Source of the DNA: Kangiella profundi
GTDB lineage: Bacteria > Pseudomonadota > Gammaproteobacteria > Enterobacterales > Kangiellaceae
Length of the DNA: 64,000 nucleotides
NCBI RefSeq assembly: GCF_002838765.1
Contig: NZ_CP025120.1
Span: 2,294,001 to 2,358,000, forward strand
Direction: 5' to 3'
Positions 8,722 through 18,485 of this stretch are shown piece after piece. The position numbers and the translations under genes are program-made. Each line of letters opens with the position of its first letter. Position 1 is the stretch's first letter. The notes under the pieces are model-generated. The model searched no databases, was not told the origin of the DNA, and saw only the letters and a program-made list of their open reading frames with translations.

Positions 8722-9147
8722 TTAGCCTTTCGCTAAAGGCAAGTTTTCTGTAGTCCAGGACTGGATTCCGCCTTTAAGTTTATGCACATCGGCAAAACCG
8801 TGCTTTCTGAGTTGCATCGCGGCATTACCCGCCTGCACTCCTGCGTTACAGACCATTATGATGGGGACCTCTTTATGTTTTTCAAGGTCCTTGATTCGAT
8901 CCTTCAGCTTACCGAAAGGAATATTGATTGAGCCCGGAATATGCCCTTTGTTGTAATCCGCTATCGCGCGCAGGTCAACCACCACTGCATTTTGCTTATT
9001 GACCATCTGTGTCATCACTAATGGAGTCAATGACTTAGAGCCGCTTGTTGCGGTCTTGATCAAGCTGATTGTTAACAATAGGGTAAATGCCAGCCAGGCA
9101 GTACCTAAAATAGGATGATTGCCGTAAAACTCAAGTAGTTGTTGCAT
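8722..9147 (-). CDS. yibN: Membrane-anchored rhodanese-like protein (YibN type)
   Basis: The 141-residue protein has one N-terminal transmembrane helix (about 14-31) followed by a single rhodanese domain (about 45-138). The active-site loop is MVCNAGVQAGNAA, with Cys in the catalytic position, and the domain opens with the usual VVDLRAIADYNKGHIPGSINIP. The physiological sulfur acceptor is unknown. It is the first gene of the yibN-grxC-secB-gpsA run. Confidence 0.9.
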   Translation of the reverse strand: MQQLLEFYGNHPILGTAWLAFTLLLTISLIKTATSGSKSLTPLVMTQMVNKQNAVVVDLRAIADYNKGHIPGSINIPFGKLKDRIKDLEKHKEVPIIMVCNAGVQAGNAAMQLRKHGFADVHKLKGGIQSWTTENLPLAKG

Positions 9148-9262
9148 CTGCTGATAAGCCTTTGGATTTCACAAAATAGAGACAGCGCATTATACACAAA
9201 ACAGCGCCAAGACCTAGAGTCTGTTGACTTTCAGGAATAAAATATCCACTCCTTAAAAGTCA

Positions 9263-9286
9263 ATAAGGAGGCCGTAGCCTCCTTAT
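9263..9286 (-). terminator. Hairpin downstream of nfeD, probable terminator
   Basis: ATAAGGAGGC, loop of four, GCCTCCTTAT forms a ten-bp perfect stem 20 bp beyond the nfeD stop on the minus strand. The following T-run is weak, so termination efficiency is uncertain. Confidence 0.5.
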
Positions 9287-9306
9287 GTGACCATCCGCAT
9301 TTAGGA

Positions 9307-9786
9307 CTATGCCTCAGTATTGGCAGTCTCAGGATTAACTGACTCGACTTTAAGGGTAGCTCCCTCATAGCCGATAACTTTTACTTTATGGCCCTCGGGT
9401 AGCTCTGGGCCTTCAACACGCCAGTAGGTATCCCCAACTCTGACTTTGCCGACCCCATTTTCGATAGCATTACTCAGGTTGAATTCGCGCCCAACCAAAG
9501 ACTTACTGCGCTGATTGAGTGAGCCACTGTCGTCATCCTGGTCAAGCTTGTGTTTCTTGGCATAGGACTTCCATAACACCAGGCTTGCTACTGACAATAT
9601 GGAAAATACTAACCATTGAATTTCCGGTGGCATCAAGCCGGGCAATATGAGCTGCAAAACACCAACCACCAAAGCGCCAACACCAAACCACAGCAAAATG
9701 GCGCCAGGTGCAAACATTTCCAGGATAAGAAGCACCAACCCAAATACTAGCCAGTGCCAATACTCAATCTGTAGAAAAAATTCCAT
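9307..9786 (-). CDS. NfeD-like membrane protein (short form)
   Basis: The 159-residue protein has an N-terminal hydrophobic part with two or three membrane segments (about 8-75). A polar linker and a C-terminal OB-fold NfeD domain (about 92-153, with LVGREF, GKVRVGDTYWRVEG and KVKVIGYEGATLKV) follow. Short NfeD proteins are encoded next to stomatin/SPFH proteins and are thought to act with them in membrane microdomains. The start lies two bases after the stop of the stomatin gene, so the two are certainly co-transcribed. The arrangement equals E. coli qmcA-ybbJ. Confidence 0.9.
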   Translation of the reverse strand: MEFFLQIEYWHWLVFGLVLLILEMFAPGAILLWFGVGALVVGVLQLILPGLMPPEIQWLVFSILSVASLVLWKSYAKKHKLDQDDDSGSLNQRSKSLVGREFNLSNAIENGVGKVRVGDTYWRVEGPELPEGHKVKVIGYEGATLKVESVNPETANTEA

Positions 9787-9788
9787 AA

Positions 9789-10712
9789 TTACCCCTTATT
9801 CTGCCCAAAGGATTCTTTGGCAATTTCAGCAATACCGGCAACCGAGCCAATCACCGAAGATGCTTCGAGAGGCAGCATCAACAACTTCTGGTTATCCGCA
9901 GTAGCAATTTGTGCTAAAGCATCGACATATTTTTGCGCCACGAAGTAATTAATCGCCTGCACGTTACCTTCGGCAATTGCTTTCGAAACCATCTGCGTAG
10001 CATTGGCTTCAGCTTCTGCCTGACGCTCACGAGCTTCTGCTTCTCGGAACGCAGCTTCTTTTTCCCCTTCGGCTTTTAAGATAGATGATTGCTTCATACC
10101 TTCCGCAGTTAAAATTTCAGACTGTTTTGTACCCTCAGCTTCTAGAATTTTGGCACGCTTTAAACGCTCAGCTTTCATCTGCTGAGCCATCGCATCGACC
10201 AAATCACGTGGCGGCAGGATGTCTTTGATCTCTATACGAGTAACCTTAACTCCCCAAGGGTTCGTTGCTTCATCAACAATAGTTAAAATTCTTGCATTGA
10301 TTTCATCACGCTTAGATAGCATCCAATCCAGATCCATACTACCCAACACGGTACGGATATTGGTCTGTACCAGGTTTTGCATCGCTCTATGCAGCTGATT
10401 AACTTCATAGGTCGCTTTAATTGGGTCAATCACTTGGAAAAAACAGACCGCATCAATAGTTACAGTGGCGTTATCCTGTGAAATAACCTGTTGTGCCGGA
10501 ATATCCAGTACCTGCTCTTTCATATTAACTTTTGCTGCAACCTGATCCATGATCGGCACAATAATATGCAACCCAGGAGTCAGAACTTTACGGAACTTAC
10601 CAAAGCGCTCAACCGTATACTCAAAGCCCTGGTTAACAGTTTTGATCCCCGAAAATAGTAGAAAAACTACAAAAACAACCAACACAATTATCGTTATTAG
10701 ACCCGCTTCCAT
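9789..10712 (-). CDS. qmcA: SPFH/stomatin-family membrane protein (QmcA-like)
   Basis: The 307-residue protein has one N-terminal transmembrane helix (about 4-22). An SPFH/band-7 domain follows (about 24-190; VNQGFEYTVERFGKFRKVLTPGLH is diagnostic), then a long Ala/Glu coiled-coil region (about 190-250) with repeated ILxAEGxKQ units, and a hydrophobic tail. Such proteins form large membrane-bound oligomers that act with FtsH or NfeD in membrane quality control. Promoter and start lie in the 172-bp gap divergent from gpmI. Confidence 0.92.
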   Translation of the reverse strand: MEAGLITIIVLVVFVVFLLFSGIKTVNQGFEYTVERFGKFRKVLTPGLHIIVPIMDQVAAKVNMKEQVLDIPAQQVISQDNATVTIDAVCFFQVIDPIKATYEVNQLHRAMQNLVQTNIRTVLGSMDLDWMLSKRDEINARILTIVDEATNPWGVKVTRIEIKDILPPRDLVDAMAQQMKAERLKRAKILEAEGTKQSEILTAEGMKQSSILKAEGEKEAAFREAEARERQAEAEANATQMVSKAIAEGNVQAINYFVAQKYVDALAQIATADNQKLLMLPLEASSVIGSVAGIAEIAKESFGQNKG

Positions 10713-10884
10713 TTATTCATCCTCTTTGTTTATCGGAATAATTCAGCCAATAACTATAGGTAGTTTTTCACAATTAAATCAATTGTTTTTATGTAATTAA
10801 GTTTATCTTCAAGCCTCCGGCTGGCTTAGAATCAAGGCAAAAGGTACAATAGCGCCAACTTTTAGCAAGCTGATTCAAGATTCC

Positions 10885-12420
10885 ATGAGTAACACGCCAA
10901 AACCAATGGCCTTAATCATCCTTGATGGTTGGGGTTATAGTGAAGATCCAACCGATAATGCCATCATGGCTGCGCATACCCCAAACTGGGATAAATACTG
11001 GCAACAATACAGCAACACGCTTATTTCTGGTTCTGGTACCGACGTTGGTTTACCGGATGGTCAAATGGGTAACTCAGAAGTTGGCCACTTAAACCTAGGA
11101 GCTGGTCGTGTGGTCTATCAGGATTACACTCGCATCAGTAAAGCCATAGTCGACGGTGACTTCTTCGAAAACCAGGCTTTGGTTACAGCCATAGATAAGG
11201 CTGTAGCACAAAACAAGGCAGTTCACTTGATGGGATTGCTCTCGCCTGGTGGCGTGCATAGTCACGAAGATCATTTTCATGCCGCACTTAAGCTCTGTCA
11301 TCAGCGTGGTGCTAAAAAAGTTTATATTCATGCCTTTCTTGATGGACGCGATATGCCGCCAAGAAGCGCAGAAGCCAGCCTTAAGCTGATGCAGCAGATG
11401 TGCGAGCAGCAAGGAGTTGGACGCATTGCCAGTATTATTGGTCGCTATTACGCAATGGATCGCGACAACCGCTGGGAACGTGTCGAAGAAGCCTATCAAA
11501 TGCTGACCGAAGGTAAAGCGGCTTATCAGGCAGATGATGCTATTTCCGCTTTGCAAGCTGCTTATGAGCGCGACGAGAATGACGAGTTTGTCAAAGCAAC
11601 CACCATTGGCGAGCCAGCTGTTATCGAAGATGGTGACTCAGTGATATTCATGAACTACCGAGCCGACCGAGCGCGCCAGTTAAGTAAAACTTTTGTGAAC
11701 GATGACTTTGATGGCTTTACTCGCCAAGTTCGTCCACTACTTGCCGACTTTGTCATGTTAACAGAATATTCATCTGACATTCCTGCCAGCGTCGCCTATC
11801 CGCCAATCGCCATGACCAATGTGCTTGGTGAGCATTTAATGAAACTTGGCAAGAAACAATTGCGAATTGCCGAAACAGAAAAATACGCTCATGTTACTTT
11901 CTTCTTTAACGGTGGTCGCGAGCAGCCCTTTACTGGTGAAGAGCGTAAATTGATACCATCGCCTCAGGTAGCAACATACGATCTGCAACCCGAAATGAAC
12001 GCTGCCATGGTTACCGATCATCTTGTCGATGTTATAGAAAATCAAACTTATGATGTGATTATCTGTAACTTCGCTAACCCTGATATGGTGGGTCATACTG
12101 GAAATTTTGAAGCCACGGTAAAAGCGATTGAAGCACTTGATGTGTGTATCGGCCGCATCGTAACAGCGCTTGAAAAAGTAGGTGGGGAAGCATTGATAAC
12201 CGCCGACCATGGCAACGCTGAAAAAATGGCTGATGCCTCTACCGGCCAGGCGCACACAGCCCACACAAGTGAGCCTGTTCCACTTCTTTATATTGGTCGC
12301 AAAGCCAGCGTCAAGATCAATGACGGGGTTCTCTCGGATCTCGCTCCTACCATGTTAAGCTTAATGAGTTTACCGATACCTGAAGAAATGACGGGGCGTC
12401 CAATCTTTGAAGTTAACTGA
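10885..12420 (+). CDS. gpmI: 2,3-bisphosphoglycerate-independent phosphoglycerate mutase
   Basis: The 511-residue monomeric manganese enzyme interconverts 3- and 2-phosphoglycerate in glycolysis. It starts with the alkaline-phosphatase-fold metal motif [11 protein letters not shown]. The catalytic Ser64 lies in [18 protein letters not shown]. Later metal ligands are in [12 protein letters not shown] and [11 protein letters not shown]. Length and motifs are complete. The next gene, envC, begins before the gpmI stop, as in E. coli gpmI-envC. Confidence 0.97.
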   Translation: MSNTPKPMALIILDGWGYSEDPTDNAIMAAHTPNWDKYWQQYSNTLISGSGTDVGLPDGQMGNSEVGHLNLGAGRVVYQDYTRISKAIVDGDFFENQALVTAIDKAVAQNKAVHLMGLLSPGGVHSHEDHFHAALKLCHQRGAKKVYIHAFLDGRDMPPRSAEASLKLMQQMCEQQGVGRIASIIGRYYAMDRDNRWERVEEAYQMLTEGKAAYQADDAISALQAAYERDENDEFVKATTIGEPAVIEDGDSVIFMNYRADRARQLSKTFVNDDFDGFTRQVRPLLADFVMLTEYSSDIPASVAYPPIAMTNVLGEHLMKLGKKQLRIAETEKYAHVTFFFNGGREQPFTGEERKLIPSPQVATYDLQPEMNAAMVTDHLVDVIENQTYDVIICNFANPDMVGHTGNFEATVKAIEALDVCIGRIVTALEKVGGEALITADHGNAEKMADASTGQAHTAHTSEPVPLLYIGRKASVKINDGVLSDLAPTMLSLMSLPIPEEMTGRPIFEVN

Positions 12421-13582
12421 TTTATTGTTTTTATCTTCACCCAAGCAAGTGCCACAGTTTGCCCTGTTGGTGCTTGCTCTATTTCTTTCGCCTATCGCTT
12501 ATTCCGCTCAGGATCAGCAACAGGCAGAGCAGGAACTCCAAGAATTAAAACAGGTCATTAACCAGCTCCAGAAACAGCTGGCGGAAAACCGTAGCCAACA
12601 GACCGATACAGAAAAAGCCATTCAAGCGATTGATGTTAAGTTATCTGCTGTCAGTAAAGAACTGCGCGAAACTCAGACAAAAATTAGCAATAACAAAAAA
12701 GAACTTAACCAGCTTCAAAAGCAGAAAACTGAAAAAAATATTCTAAAGGAAAAGCAAAGAAAACAATTATCATCCCAGCTACGAAGTGCTTATATTGCTG
12801 GGCAAGAAGAATACATTAAATTACTGCTCAATCAGGAAGACCCCGCAAAAGTTTCCCGCATGCTGCAATACTACCGCTATCTTAATCAGGCGCGTATACG
12901 AGATATTGAAGCTTTACAGAAAACTCTTGAAGAACTGCAACTAGTCGAAGAGAAAATCAATGCGACAACCTTACAGTTAACCGAACTTGAGGCACAGCAA
13001 AAGCAACAGGTAGACCAACAGTTATCGTTAAAGTCACAACAAACTCAAGCTCTCCAAAATCTGAAGAATGAATATCAGAATCAGAATTCACGGCTGGCTC
13101 AATTAAGAAAAGACGAACAGGAATTACAGGCGATCATTTCGTCGTTACAAAAAACCCTCGAAGAGTTTGCTCCAAAACAATCACTCAACGGCCTGGCTCA
13201 ATATAAAAACAAATTAAACTGGCCAGTTAAAGGCACAATCCAGCACCGATTTGGCAGTAACAAGTTTGCCAATAAAGTGAAATGGAATGGTATTGTGATT
13301 AATGCAGAATCCGGAAAAAACGTGCAGGCTATACATAATGGCCAGGTGGTCTTTGCCGACTGGTTGCGCGGGTTTGGACTAATGGTTATTATCGATCATG
13401 GTCAGGGCTATCTATCGCTCTACGGGCAAAACGAAAGTCTGCTCAAATCAACGGGAGATTGGGTTGAAGCGGGTGAGCCGGTTGCCACGGTAGGTAGAAG
13501 TGGTGGTACCACTGAGCCAGGGCTATATTTTGAAATCCGCTATAAGGGCAAACCACAAAATCCAGTGAACTGGATCAAGTAA
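12407..13582 (+). CDS. envC: EnvC-type murein hydrolase activator (degenerate LytM domain)
   Basis: The 391-residue protein has a signal peptide (ending about residue 34, AYSA), a long Gln/Lys/Glu-rich coiled coil (about 36-265) and a C-terminal M23/LytM domain (about 280-390). The zinc ligands of active M23 peptidases are missing: the HxxxD position reads NGIVINAE and the HxH position reads LYFEIR. That is the hallmark of EnvC, which activates the amidases AmiA/AmiB at the division septum and does not cut peptidoglycan itself. The only in-frame start that keeps the whole signal peptide is a TTG at 12407 overlapping gpmI by 14 bases. A slightly later TTG is possible. Confidence 0.9.
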   Translation: MKLTDLLFLSSPKQVPQFALLVLALFLSPIAYSAQDQQQAEQELQELKQVINQLQKQLAENRSQQTDTEKAIQAIDVKLSAVSKELRETQTKISNNKKELNQLQKQKTEKNILKEKQRKQLSSQLRSAYIAGQEEYIKLLLNQEDPAKVSRMLQYYRYLNQARIRDIEALQKTLEELQLVEEKINATTLQLTELEAQQKQQVDQQLSLKSQQTQALQNLKNEYQNQNSRLAQLRKDEQELQAIISSLQKTLEEFAPKQSLNGLAQYKNKLNWPVKGTIQHRFGSNKFANKVKWNGIVINAESGKNVQAIHNGQVVFADWLRGFGLMVIIDHGQGYLSLYGQNESLLKSTGDWVEAGEPVATVGRSGGTTEPGLYFEIRYKGKPQNPVNWIK

Positions 13583-13610
13583 AGTACACTACAGGAATTG
13601 AGGGAACTGT

Positions 13611-14858
13611 ATGAAGCGCATTGTTTTAGCTTGCATAATAATGCTGATGCTGCCGAAGGCTGCTCTGGCGGAACACCCTAATGAAAACCCTGAACTTCAG
13701 AGCCCTCAACCTGAATCTTCAATCGAGACCCTTCCACTTGACGAGTTGGCAGCATTGGCCGACGTCTATGCTGAAATAAAAAAGTCCTACGTTCACGAGC
13801 TGACTGATAAAGAAATTCTTGATGGTGCAATCAGAGGGATGCTGTATAACCTTGATCCTTATTCGAGCTACCTCAATGCTGATCAATTTGCCCAATTAGA
13901 AGAAACAGCTACCGGCGATTACGCTGGTATTGGCATTGAAGCACTCCACCTGGAAGATGGAATAAAAGTCATGGCCGTGATGGCAGACTCTCCGGCCAAA
14001 GCAGCCGGTCTGGAAGTAAATGACATGATTACTGCTATTGGTGATCTCTCTGCAAAAGGGCTTTCCGATGTTGAGGGCTCTGATTTAATGCGTGGACCGC
14101 CGGGTAGCAAAGTCACACTCTCAGTTATTAAAGCAAGAGACAATAAAACTGAAACAATAACGATTACTCGCCAAATTATTCACACCACCAGTGTTAGGTA
14201 TCAATTATTAGAGTCGGGTATAGGTTATGCACACATCAACGAATTCCAGATTCGTACCGCTAACGACCTGAGCAAAGCCATAAGTGCGATGGAGAAGAAA
14301 AACCAGCAATCCCTTACAGGCTTTATTCTTGACTTACGTAATAATCCCGGTGGTCTTCTGGATGGTGCAATTGAAGTAAGTGATCTTTTCCTGAATGAAG
14401 GTGTCATTGTTTCCACCAAAGGGCGTCTTCCTGAGGGTAACGACTCTTATAGCGCGACTTCCGGCGATATCTTAGGCGGTAAACCAATGGTAGTTTTAAT
14501 TAACGGAAGTTCAGCTTCAGCCTCGGAAATTGTTGCCGGTGCTTTACAGGATCATCACCGTGGTACCATAATCGGCACCCAATCCTATGGCAAAGCCATG
14601 GTCCAGACTATCCTTCCTATCCATGGCGGCAATGCAGTTAAACTAACCACAGCTCTTTACTATACCCCGTCTGGTAAATCGATACAGGGCTCCGGTATAA
14701 CGCCTGATAGACTCATTGAGTTTGAAACCCTTGACGAGTCTCAAAATGGTCGCTTAGCAACTCGCGCAGGTGCAGTAATTGATGATTATCAAAGAGATAA
14801 TCAAGTAATGGCTGCATTAAATTACCTGTTTGCCACCAAGTCGTCAGAGACTCCTTAG
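13611..14858 (+). CDS. ctpA: Carboxy-terminal processing peptidase, S41 family
   Basis: The 415-residue protein has a signal peptide (1-20, ending ALA) and an N-terminal helical segment with YVHELTDKEILDGAIRGML. A PDZ domain follows (about 95-170, TGDYAGIGIE onward), then the S41 core. The catalytic Ser is in INGSSASASEIVAGAL and the general-base Lys in GTQSYGKAMVQT. These periplasmic proteases trim the C-terminal tails of substrates, including peptidoglycan hydrolases. It lies 28 bp after envC, as in many gammaproteobacteria, so the two probably form one cell-wall operon with gpmI. Confidence 0.95.
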   Translation: MKRIVLACIIMLMLPKAALAEHPNENPELQSPQPESSIETLPLDELAALADVYAEIKKSYVHELTDKEILDGAIRGMLYNLDPYSSYLNADQFAQLEETATGDYAGIGIEALHLEDGIKVMAVMADSPAKAAGLEVNDMITAIGDLSAKGLSDVEGSDLMRGPPGSKVTLSVIKARDNKTETITITRQIIHTTSVRYQLLESGIGYAHINEFQIRTANDLSKAISAMEKKNQQSLTGFILDLRNNPGGLLDGAIEVSDLFLNEGVIVSTKGRLPEGNDSYSATSGDILGGKPMVVLINGSSASASEIVAGALQDHHRGTIIGTQSYGKAMVQTILPIHGGNAVKLTTALYYTPSGKSIQGSGITPDRLIEFETLDESQNGRLATRAGAVIDDYQRDNQVMAALNYLFATKSSETP

Positions 14859-15055
14859 TAAGGATGATACTCAAGCTCTAAGCAGTTGTTTTGTCTGGAT
14901 TATTTATATATCTTCAATTGTTTTGTATCAATCGTTTCTTCACACTGGCAACAGTGGGATACAGAATAACCATTTACTTGAAACGCTGATTTGTTCATAT
15001 TAGGTAAAGTTTTTATTATTTAGTATTATCGCTATACCTAGTTTGGAGAACATCA

Positions 15056-16660
15056 ATGAAGCTTATTCGTGGCACCCTTATCATCGCTGGTTTAGCCTTT
15101 CTTGCCTCATGTAGTAGCGGAGGCGGTGATGACTCTGCCCCGCCACCCTCTGGGCCAGCCCCTGAAAAGGTCACTGTTTCAGGAACCATCACCTACGATA
15201 ATGTTCCACACAACACTAGTACCAGTGGGCTAAACTACAGCAACACAAGCCAGGATCCGGTGCGAGGCGCAACTATTCAGGTATTACAAGGCAGCTCAGT
15301 GGTTGCTACGTCTAAAACTGATAATAATGGTCAGTACAGCTTTGAGCTTGACTCGAATACTGATGTTAAAATTCGTGTTCGAGCGGAATTGTTACAAGCT
15401 GGCACCCCAAGCTGGAATGTGCAAATTGTCGATAACACTAATAGTAAAGCTCTTTACGTCTTGGACTCTGCAACCTTTTCAACTGGCGTTTCTAATCAGA
15501 CACGCAACTTGAATGCCTCATCAGGCTGGGGCGGTTCCAGCTATACATCAACTCGCGCAGCAGCCCCCTTCCACATTTTGGATCGCGTATATGACATCGT
15601 TAAAAAACTGGAAACAGTTGATAACTCTATCACCTTGCCCGCACTTGACATCAATTGGAGCGTAAATAATGTTGCGCAGTCGGGAGATCGTAGCCAGGGG
15701 CAGATTGGAACATCTTTCTATAGCAACGGTGAAATTTTCCTATTAGGTGCAGCCAATAGTGATACTGACGAATATGATGGTCACGTTATTATTCACGAAT
15801 GGGGACACTACTTTGAAGATAAATTAGCGCGTTCAGATAGCATCGGTGGCTCGCATGCTGGGGGGGATCGTCTAGATATGCGAGTGGCATTTGGTGAAGG
15901 CTTTGGTAACGCCTGGTCGGGCATCATTACAGACGACCCTTACTATCGCGACTCTTATGGTTCGCAGCAGGCTCAAGGTTTTTCAATTAATGTAGAGAAC
16001 AATAACGTTTCCAATAAGGGCTGGTTTAGTGAGGGCTCAGTTCAGGCAATCCTCTATGATATTTATGATGGATTAAATGATGATACAGCGAACTTAGGAC
16101 TCGGCCCAATTTATGAAATTCTCACCAACGAGCAAAAAAACGCTGAAGCTTTTACCAGTATTTTTAGTTTTATAACTTATATAAAAGACAATAATCCCGC
16201 ACAGGTAACGCAAATCAACAGTCTGGTAAATGAACAACAGATAGCTACTAACTCTGATATCTGGGGAAGCAATGAGACTAATAATGGAGGTAACAGTGCA
16301 AACCTGCCAGTATATATCACCATCAATCCAGACAATGCACCAGTAGAAGCCTGCACCAATACGACTAATGGTGATGACCGCAATAAACTCGGTAACCATA
16401 GATTCTTAAGGCTCAATGTTGCCAGTAGCGGCAGTTACACATTGCGACTGACTCCAGCTGTAGCAAATACTAACGATGTGGATGGCTACATTTATTCTCG
16501 TGGTAGTTTGGTTGCGCTTAATCAGGATTTTGGGACGGGGCAAGTAGAAATTACGACAAACTTACAAGCTGGTACATACGTTGCCGATACCTTGGCTTAT
16601 GACTCAACAGGCTCCAACATTGCAGCGGCTTGTTATGATGTTGAACTTATCAGTAATTAA
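15056..16660 (+). CDS. Lipoprotein zinc metallopeptidase-like protein
   Basis: The 534-residue protein has a lipoprotein signal (lipobox LASC, Cys about residue 20) followed by a Gly/Asp/Pro linker. Next comes a carboxypeptidase-regulatory-like beta domain (about 60-130, PVRGATIQVLQG to GQYSFELDS). The centre carries the zinc motif HEWGH (His247, Glu248, His251), with a second acidic helix FGEGFGNAWSGI about 30 residues on. The C-terminus (about 440-534) resembles a bacterial pre-peptidase beta-sandwich with RFLRLNVASSGSYTLRL. The arrangement suggests a surface or periplasmic gluzincin-like protease. The substrate is unknown. It could be anchored or released with help from the adjacent type II secretion system, but that is only inference from position. 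Confidence 0.75.
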   Translation: MKLIRGTLIIAGLAFLASCSSGGGDDSAPPPSGPAPEKVTVSGTITYDNVPHNTSTSGLNYSNTSQDPVRGATIQVLQGSSVVATSKTDNNGQYSFELDSNTDVKIRVRAELLQAGTPSWNVQIVDNTNSKALYVLDSATFSTGVSNQTRNLNASSGWGGSSYTSTRAAAPFHILDRVYDIVKKLETVDNSITLPALDINWSVNNVAQSGDRSQGQIGTSFYSNGEIFLLGAANSDTDEYDGHVIIHEWGHYFEDKLARSDSIGGSHAGGDRLDMRVAFGEGFGNAWSGIITDDPYYRDSYGSQQAQGFSINVENNNVSNKGWFSEGSVQAILYDIYDGLNDDTANLGLGPIYEILTNEQKNAEAFTSIFSFITYIKDNNPAQVTQINSLVNEQQIATNSDIWGSNETNNGGNSANLPVYITINPDNAPVEACTNTTNGDDRNKLGNHRFLRLNVASSGSYTLRLTPAVANTNDVDGYIYSRGSLVALNQDFGTGQVEITTNLQAGTYVADTLAYDSTGSNIAAACYDVELISN

Positions 16661-16679
16661 TTAATTTAGGGCACAGATT

Positions 16680-17210
16680 ATGAAAACATTTACCGTATTC
16701 TTAAGCACTGCCATTTGCTTGTTGCTAGGCACTGCACCTTTAACAGCTTGCGCCCAACAGACTGAAGCGCACCAAATGAAGCAAAGCTATCAGAGTCCAG
16801 GGAAGCCAGGCTCTAAAACAGCTATTAATTATAAAGTTAGCAAAGAGCGTGTTGCAGTTGGTGAGCCAGTACAGATTTTTCTGACTACCAGTAATATCAA
16901 GCAAGATATTACTGCACGCCTGCAAACTACCGATAATTTGATATTATCGAGCGACTCTTTAATGACCTTTAAGTCTGGTAACCAGACTCAACAAACGGAA
17001 GAGAAAGTTATAACAGTTATCCCACAAACTGAAGGTATTCATTTGCTGACTATCTATGCTAAAGACTTGTCAGTAGCCTATGAAAAACCCATCGCAATTC
17101 AGATTGTGGCTGGAGACAAACCCATCCAGGATTACCTGGAAATTAACGGTACGCTGGAACAGCAGGATGATGGCGAAACTGTGATTTCAATGCCAGCAGA
17201 AGAGAAATAG
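16680..17210 (+). CDS. Secreted or lipid-anchored protein of unknown function
   Basis: The 176-residue protein has a signal sequence ending TAPLTAC (residues 18-24), which could be a lipobox. A predicted all-beta domain (about 50-145) with alternating polar and hydrophobic strands follows, ending in an acidic tail. It starts 19 bp after the metallopeptidase-like lipoprotein stop and precedes a terminator, so the two probably form a bicistronic unit. I recognise no family. A partner or inhibitor of the upstream protease is one possibility, without direct evidence. Confidence 0.7.
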   Translation: MKTFTVFLSTAICLLLGTAPLTACAQQTEAHQMKQSYQSPGKPGSKTAINYKVSKERVAVGEPVQIFLTTSNIKQDITARLQTTDNLILSSDSLMTFKSGNQTQQTEEKVITVIPQTEGIHLLTIYAKDLSVAYEKPIAIQIVAGDKPIQDYLEINGTLEQQDDGETVISMPAEEK

Positions 17211-17225
17211 CCTTCACCTTTAAAT

Positions 17226-17256
17226 AAAAACAGCGAGCAAGCCTCGCTGTTTTTTT
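17226..17256. terminator. Bidirectional intrinsic terminator
   Basis: The stem AAACAGCGAG / CTCGCTGTTT with loop CAAGC has an A-run before and a T-run after it, so it can stop transcription from both the plus-strand unit and the minus-strand nudE end. Confidence 0.9.
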
Positions 17257-17827
17257 ATTGCTTTTTTGCCAGATAATCTTTTAACAAATATAAAGCAGCA
17301 ATGCTGCGCGCCTCACTAAATTCTTCTATATCTAGCAGACTATCCATATCACTTATTTTCCACTCAACCACTTCAATTGGCTCAGGCTCATCTCCTTCAA
17401 GCTTGCTCGGGAAAAGCTCCTCAGCAACTACAATGTCCATCTGATGCCCCAAATAGCCTGGAGCTAAACTTACCTTTCGTAGCACATGAAGCTGCTCTGC
17501 TGCGTAACCAACTTCTTCCTGTAGCTCGCGATTTGCTGCCTGCTCACTGGTTTCACCGGCATCAATTAAACCTTTAGGGAAAGCCAGTTCATAACGCTCA
17601 ACACCAGCAGCATACTCCTTAATGAGCAACATGGTTTCACTATCCAGCAGAGGTATGATCATTACCGCACCATGCTTACCTGCTTTGAGCCGTTCATAAA
17701 TTCGATAAACACCATTTGAAAACTCCAGCTCCATTTCTTCTACGCCAAAGATTCTTGTCTGTGCAATTAATTTAGTGTTTTTAATTTTGGGCGGTTTACG
17801 CATGTCGTATTTATCCAATGATTTCAT
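17255..17827 (-). CDS. nudE: ADP compounds hydrolase NudE
   Basis: The 190-residue Nudix hydrolase has the box GLIDAGETSEQAANRELQEE followed by VGY, matching GX5EX7REUXEEXGU. It also has the EFSNGVYRIYERL and GDEPEPIEVVEWK segments seen in E. coli NudE, which cleaves ADP-ribose, Ap3A and NADH to AMP products. The ATG at 17827 overlaps yrfG by 17 bases. An alternative ATG eight codons later (17803) fits the family length better. It is the last gene of the long minus-strand run that begins at gspC, although the link to secretion is probably only positional. Confidence 0.9.
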   Translation of the reverse strand: MKSLDKYDMRKPPKIKNTKLIAQTRIFGVEEMELEFSNGVYRIYERLKAGKHGAVMIIPLLDSETMLLIKEYAAGVERYELAFPKGLIDAGETSEQAANRELQEEVGYAAEQLHVLRKVSLAPGYLGHQMDIVVAEELFPSKLEGDEPEPIEVVEWKISDMDSLLDIEEFSEARSIAALYLLKDYLAKKQ

Positions 17828-18485
17828 TTAGTTGATTGATGTTGGGAAACTTCATGCCATCTTTGATGGGTAATGATAAATCAGGTTGACTCACTGACAG
17901 AACCAGTTTAACTCCTGATTGTTGCGCTACCGTTAAAATCTCTTCAGAATCATCAACAAACAGGCATTTGTTTAACGAAACGTTAATTTCCTGCTGCAAT
18001 CTTTCCCAAAACTCAGGTGATTCCTTAGGGCTTGAAAATTGATGTGAAGAAAAAATATCATCAAAATATTTTGCAATTAAAACACGATCCATTTTCACTG
18101 CTAAGGTATCGGGGTGAGCGTTAGTCACAAGAATTAATCGTTTATTGTGAGCTTTAGCTTTATTTAGGAATTCTACAGTGCCTGGGCGGAGAGCAATATT
18201 ATGGGCGAACTCATATTTATGCTTGATGATATCAATGCCTAATTGATCGCTCCAGAAATCAGTGCAATACCACTGAAGGGTACCTTTATATTCATGATAT
18301 AAATCGAATAGCTGTTGCTGAGCAATTTCAGGATCTATACCAAGCTTTTCTGCATATAACCTGGGAACCTGTCTTAACCAGAAATCATTATCAAAGGCCA
18401 GATCGAGTAAAGTGCCATCCATATCCAGCAGGATAGCATCAAGCTCATCCCATTGCTTTTTTGTTAAGGCAGGCGACCATTCCAT
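17811..18485 (-). CDS. yrfG: HAD-family GMP/IMP nucleotidase YrfG
   Basis: The 224-residue HAD hydrolase has motif I LLDMDGTLLDL (residues about 18-28), motif II LVTNAHPD, and motif IV CLFVDDSEEIL. The length and the pairing with nudE match YrfG, which dephosphorylates purine nucleotides in the cytoplasm. The gene overlaps gspN by 22 bases, so translation is coupled to the secretion operon. Confidence 0.85.
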   Translation of the reverse strand: MEWSPALTKKQWDELDAILLDMDGTLLDLAFDNDFWLRQVPRLYAEKLGIDPEIAQQQLFDLYHEYKGTLQWYCTDFWSDQLGIDIIKHKYEFAHNIALRPGTVEFLNKAKAHNKRLILVTNAHPDTLAVKMDRVLIAKYFDDIFSSHQFSSPKESPEFWERLQQEINVSLNKCLFVDDSEEILTVAQQSGVKLVLSVSQPDLSLPIKDGMKFPNINQLNEIIG

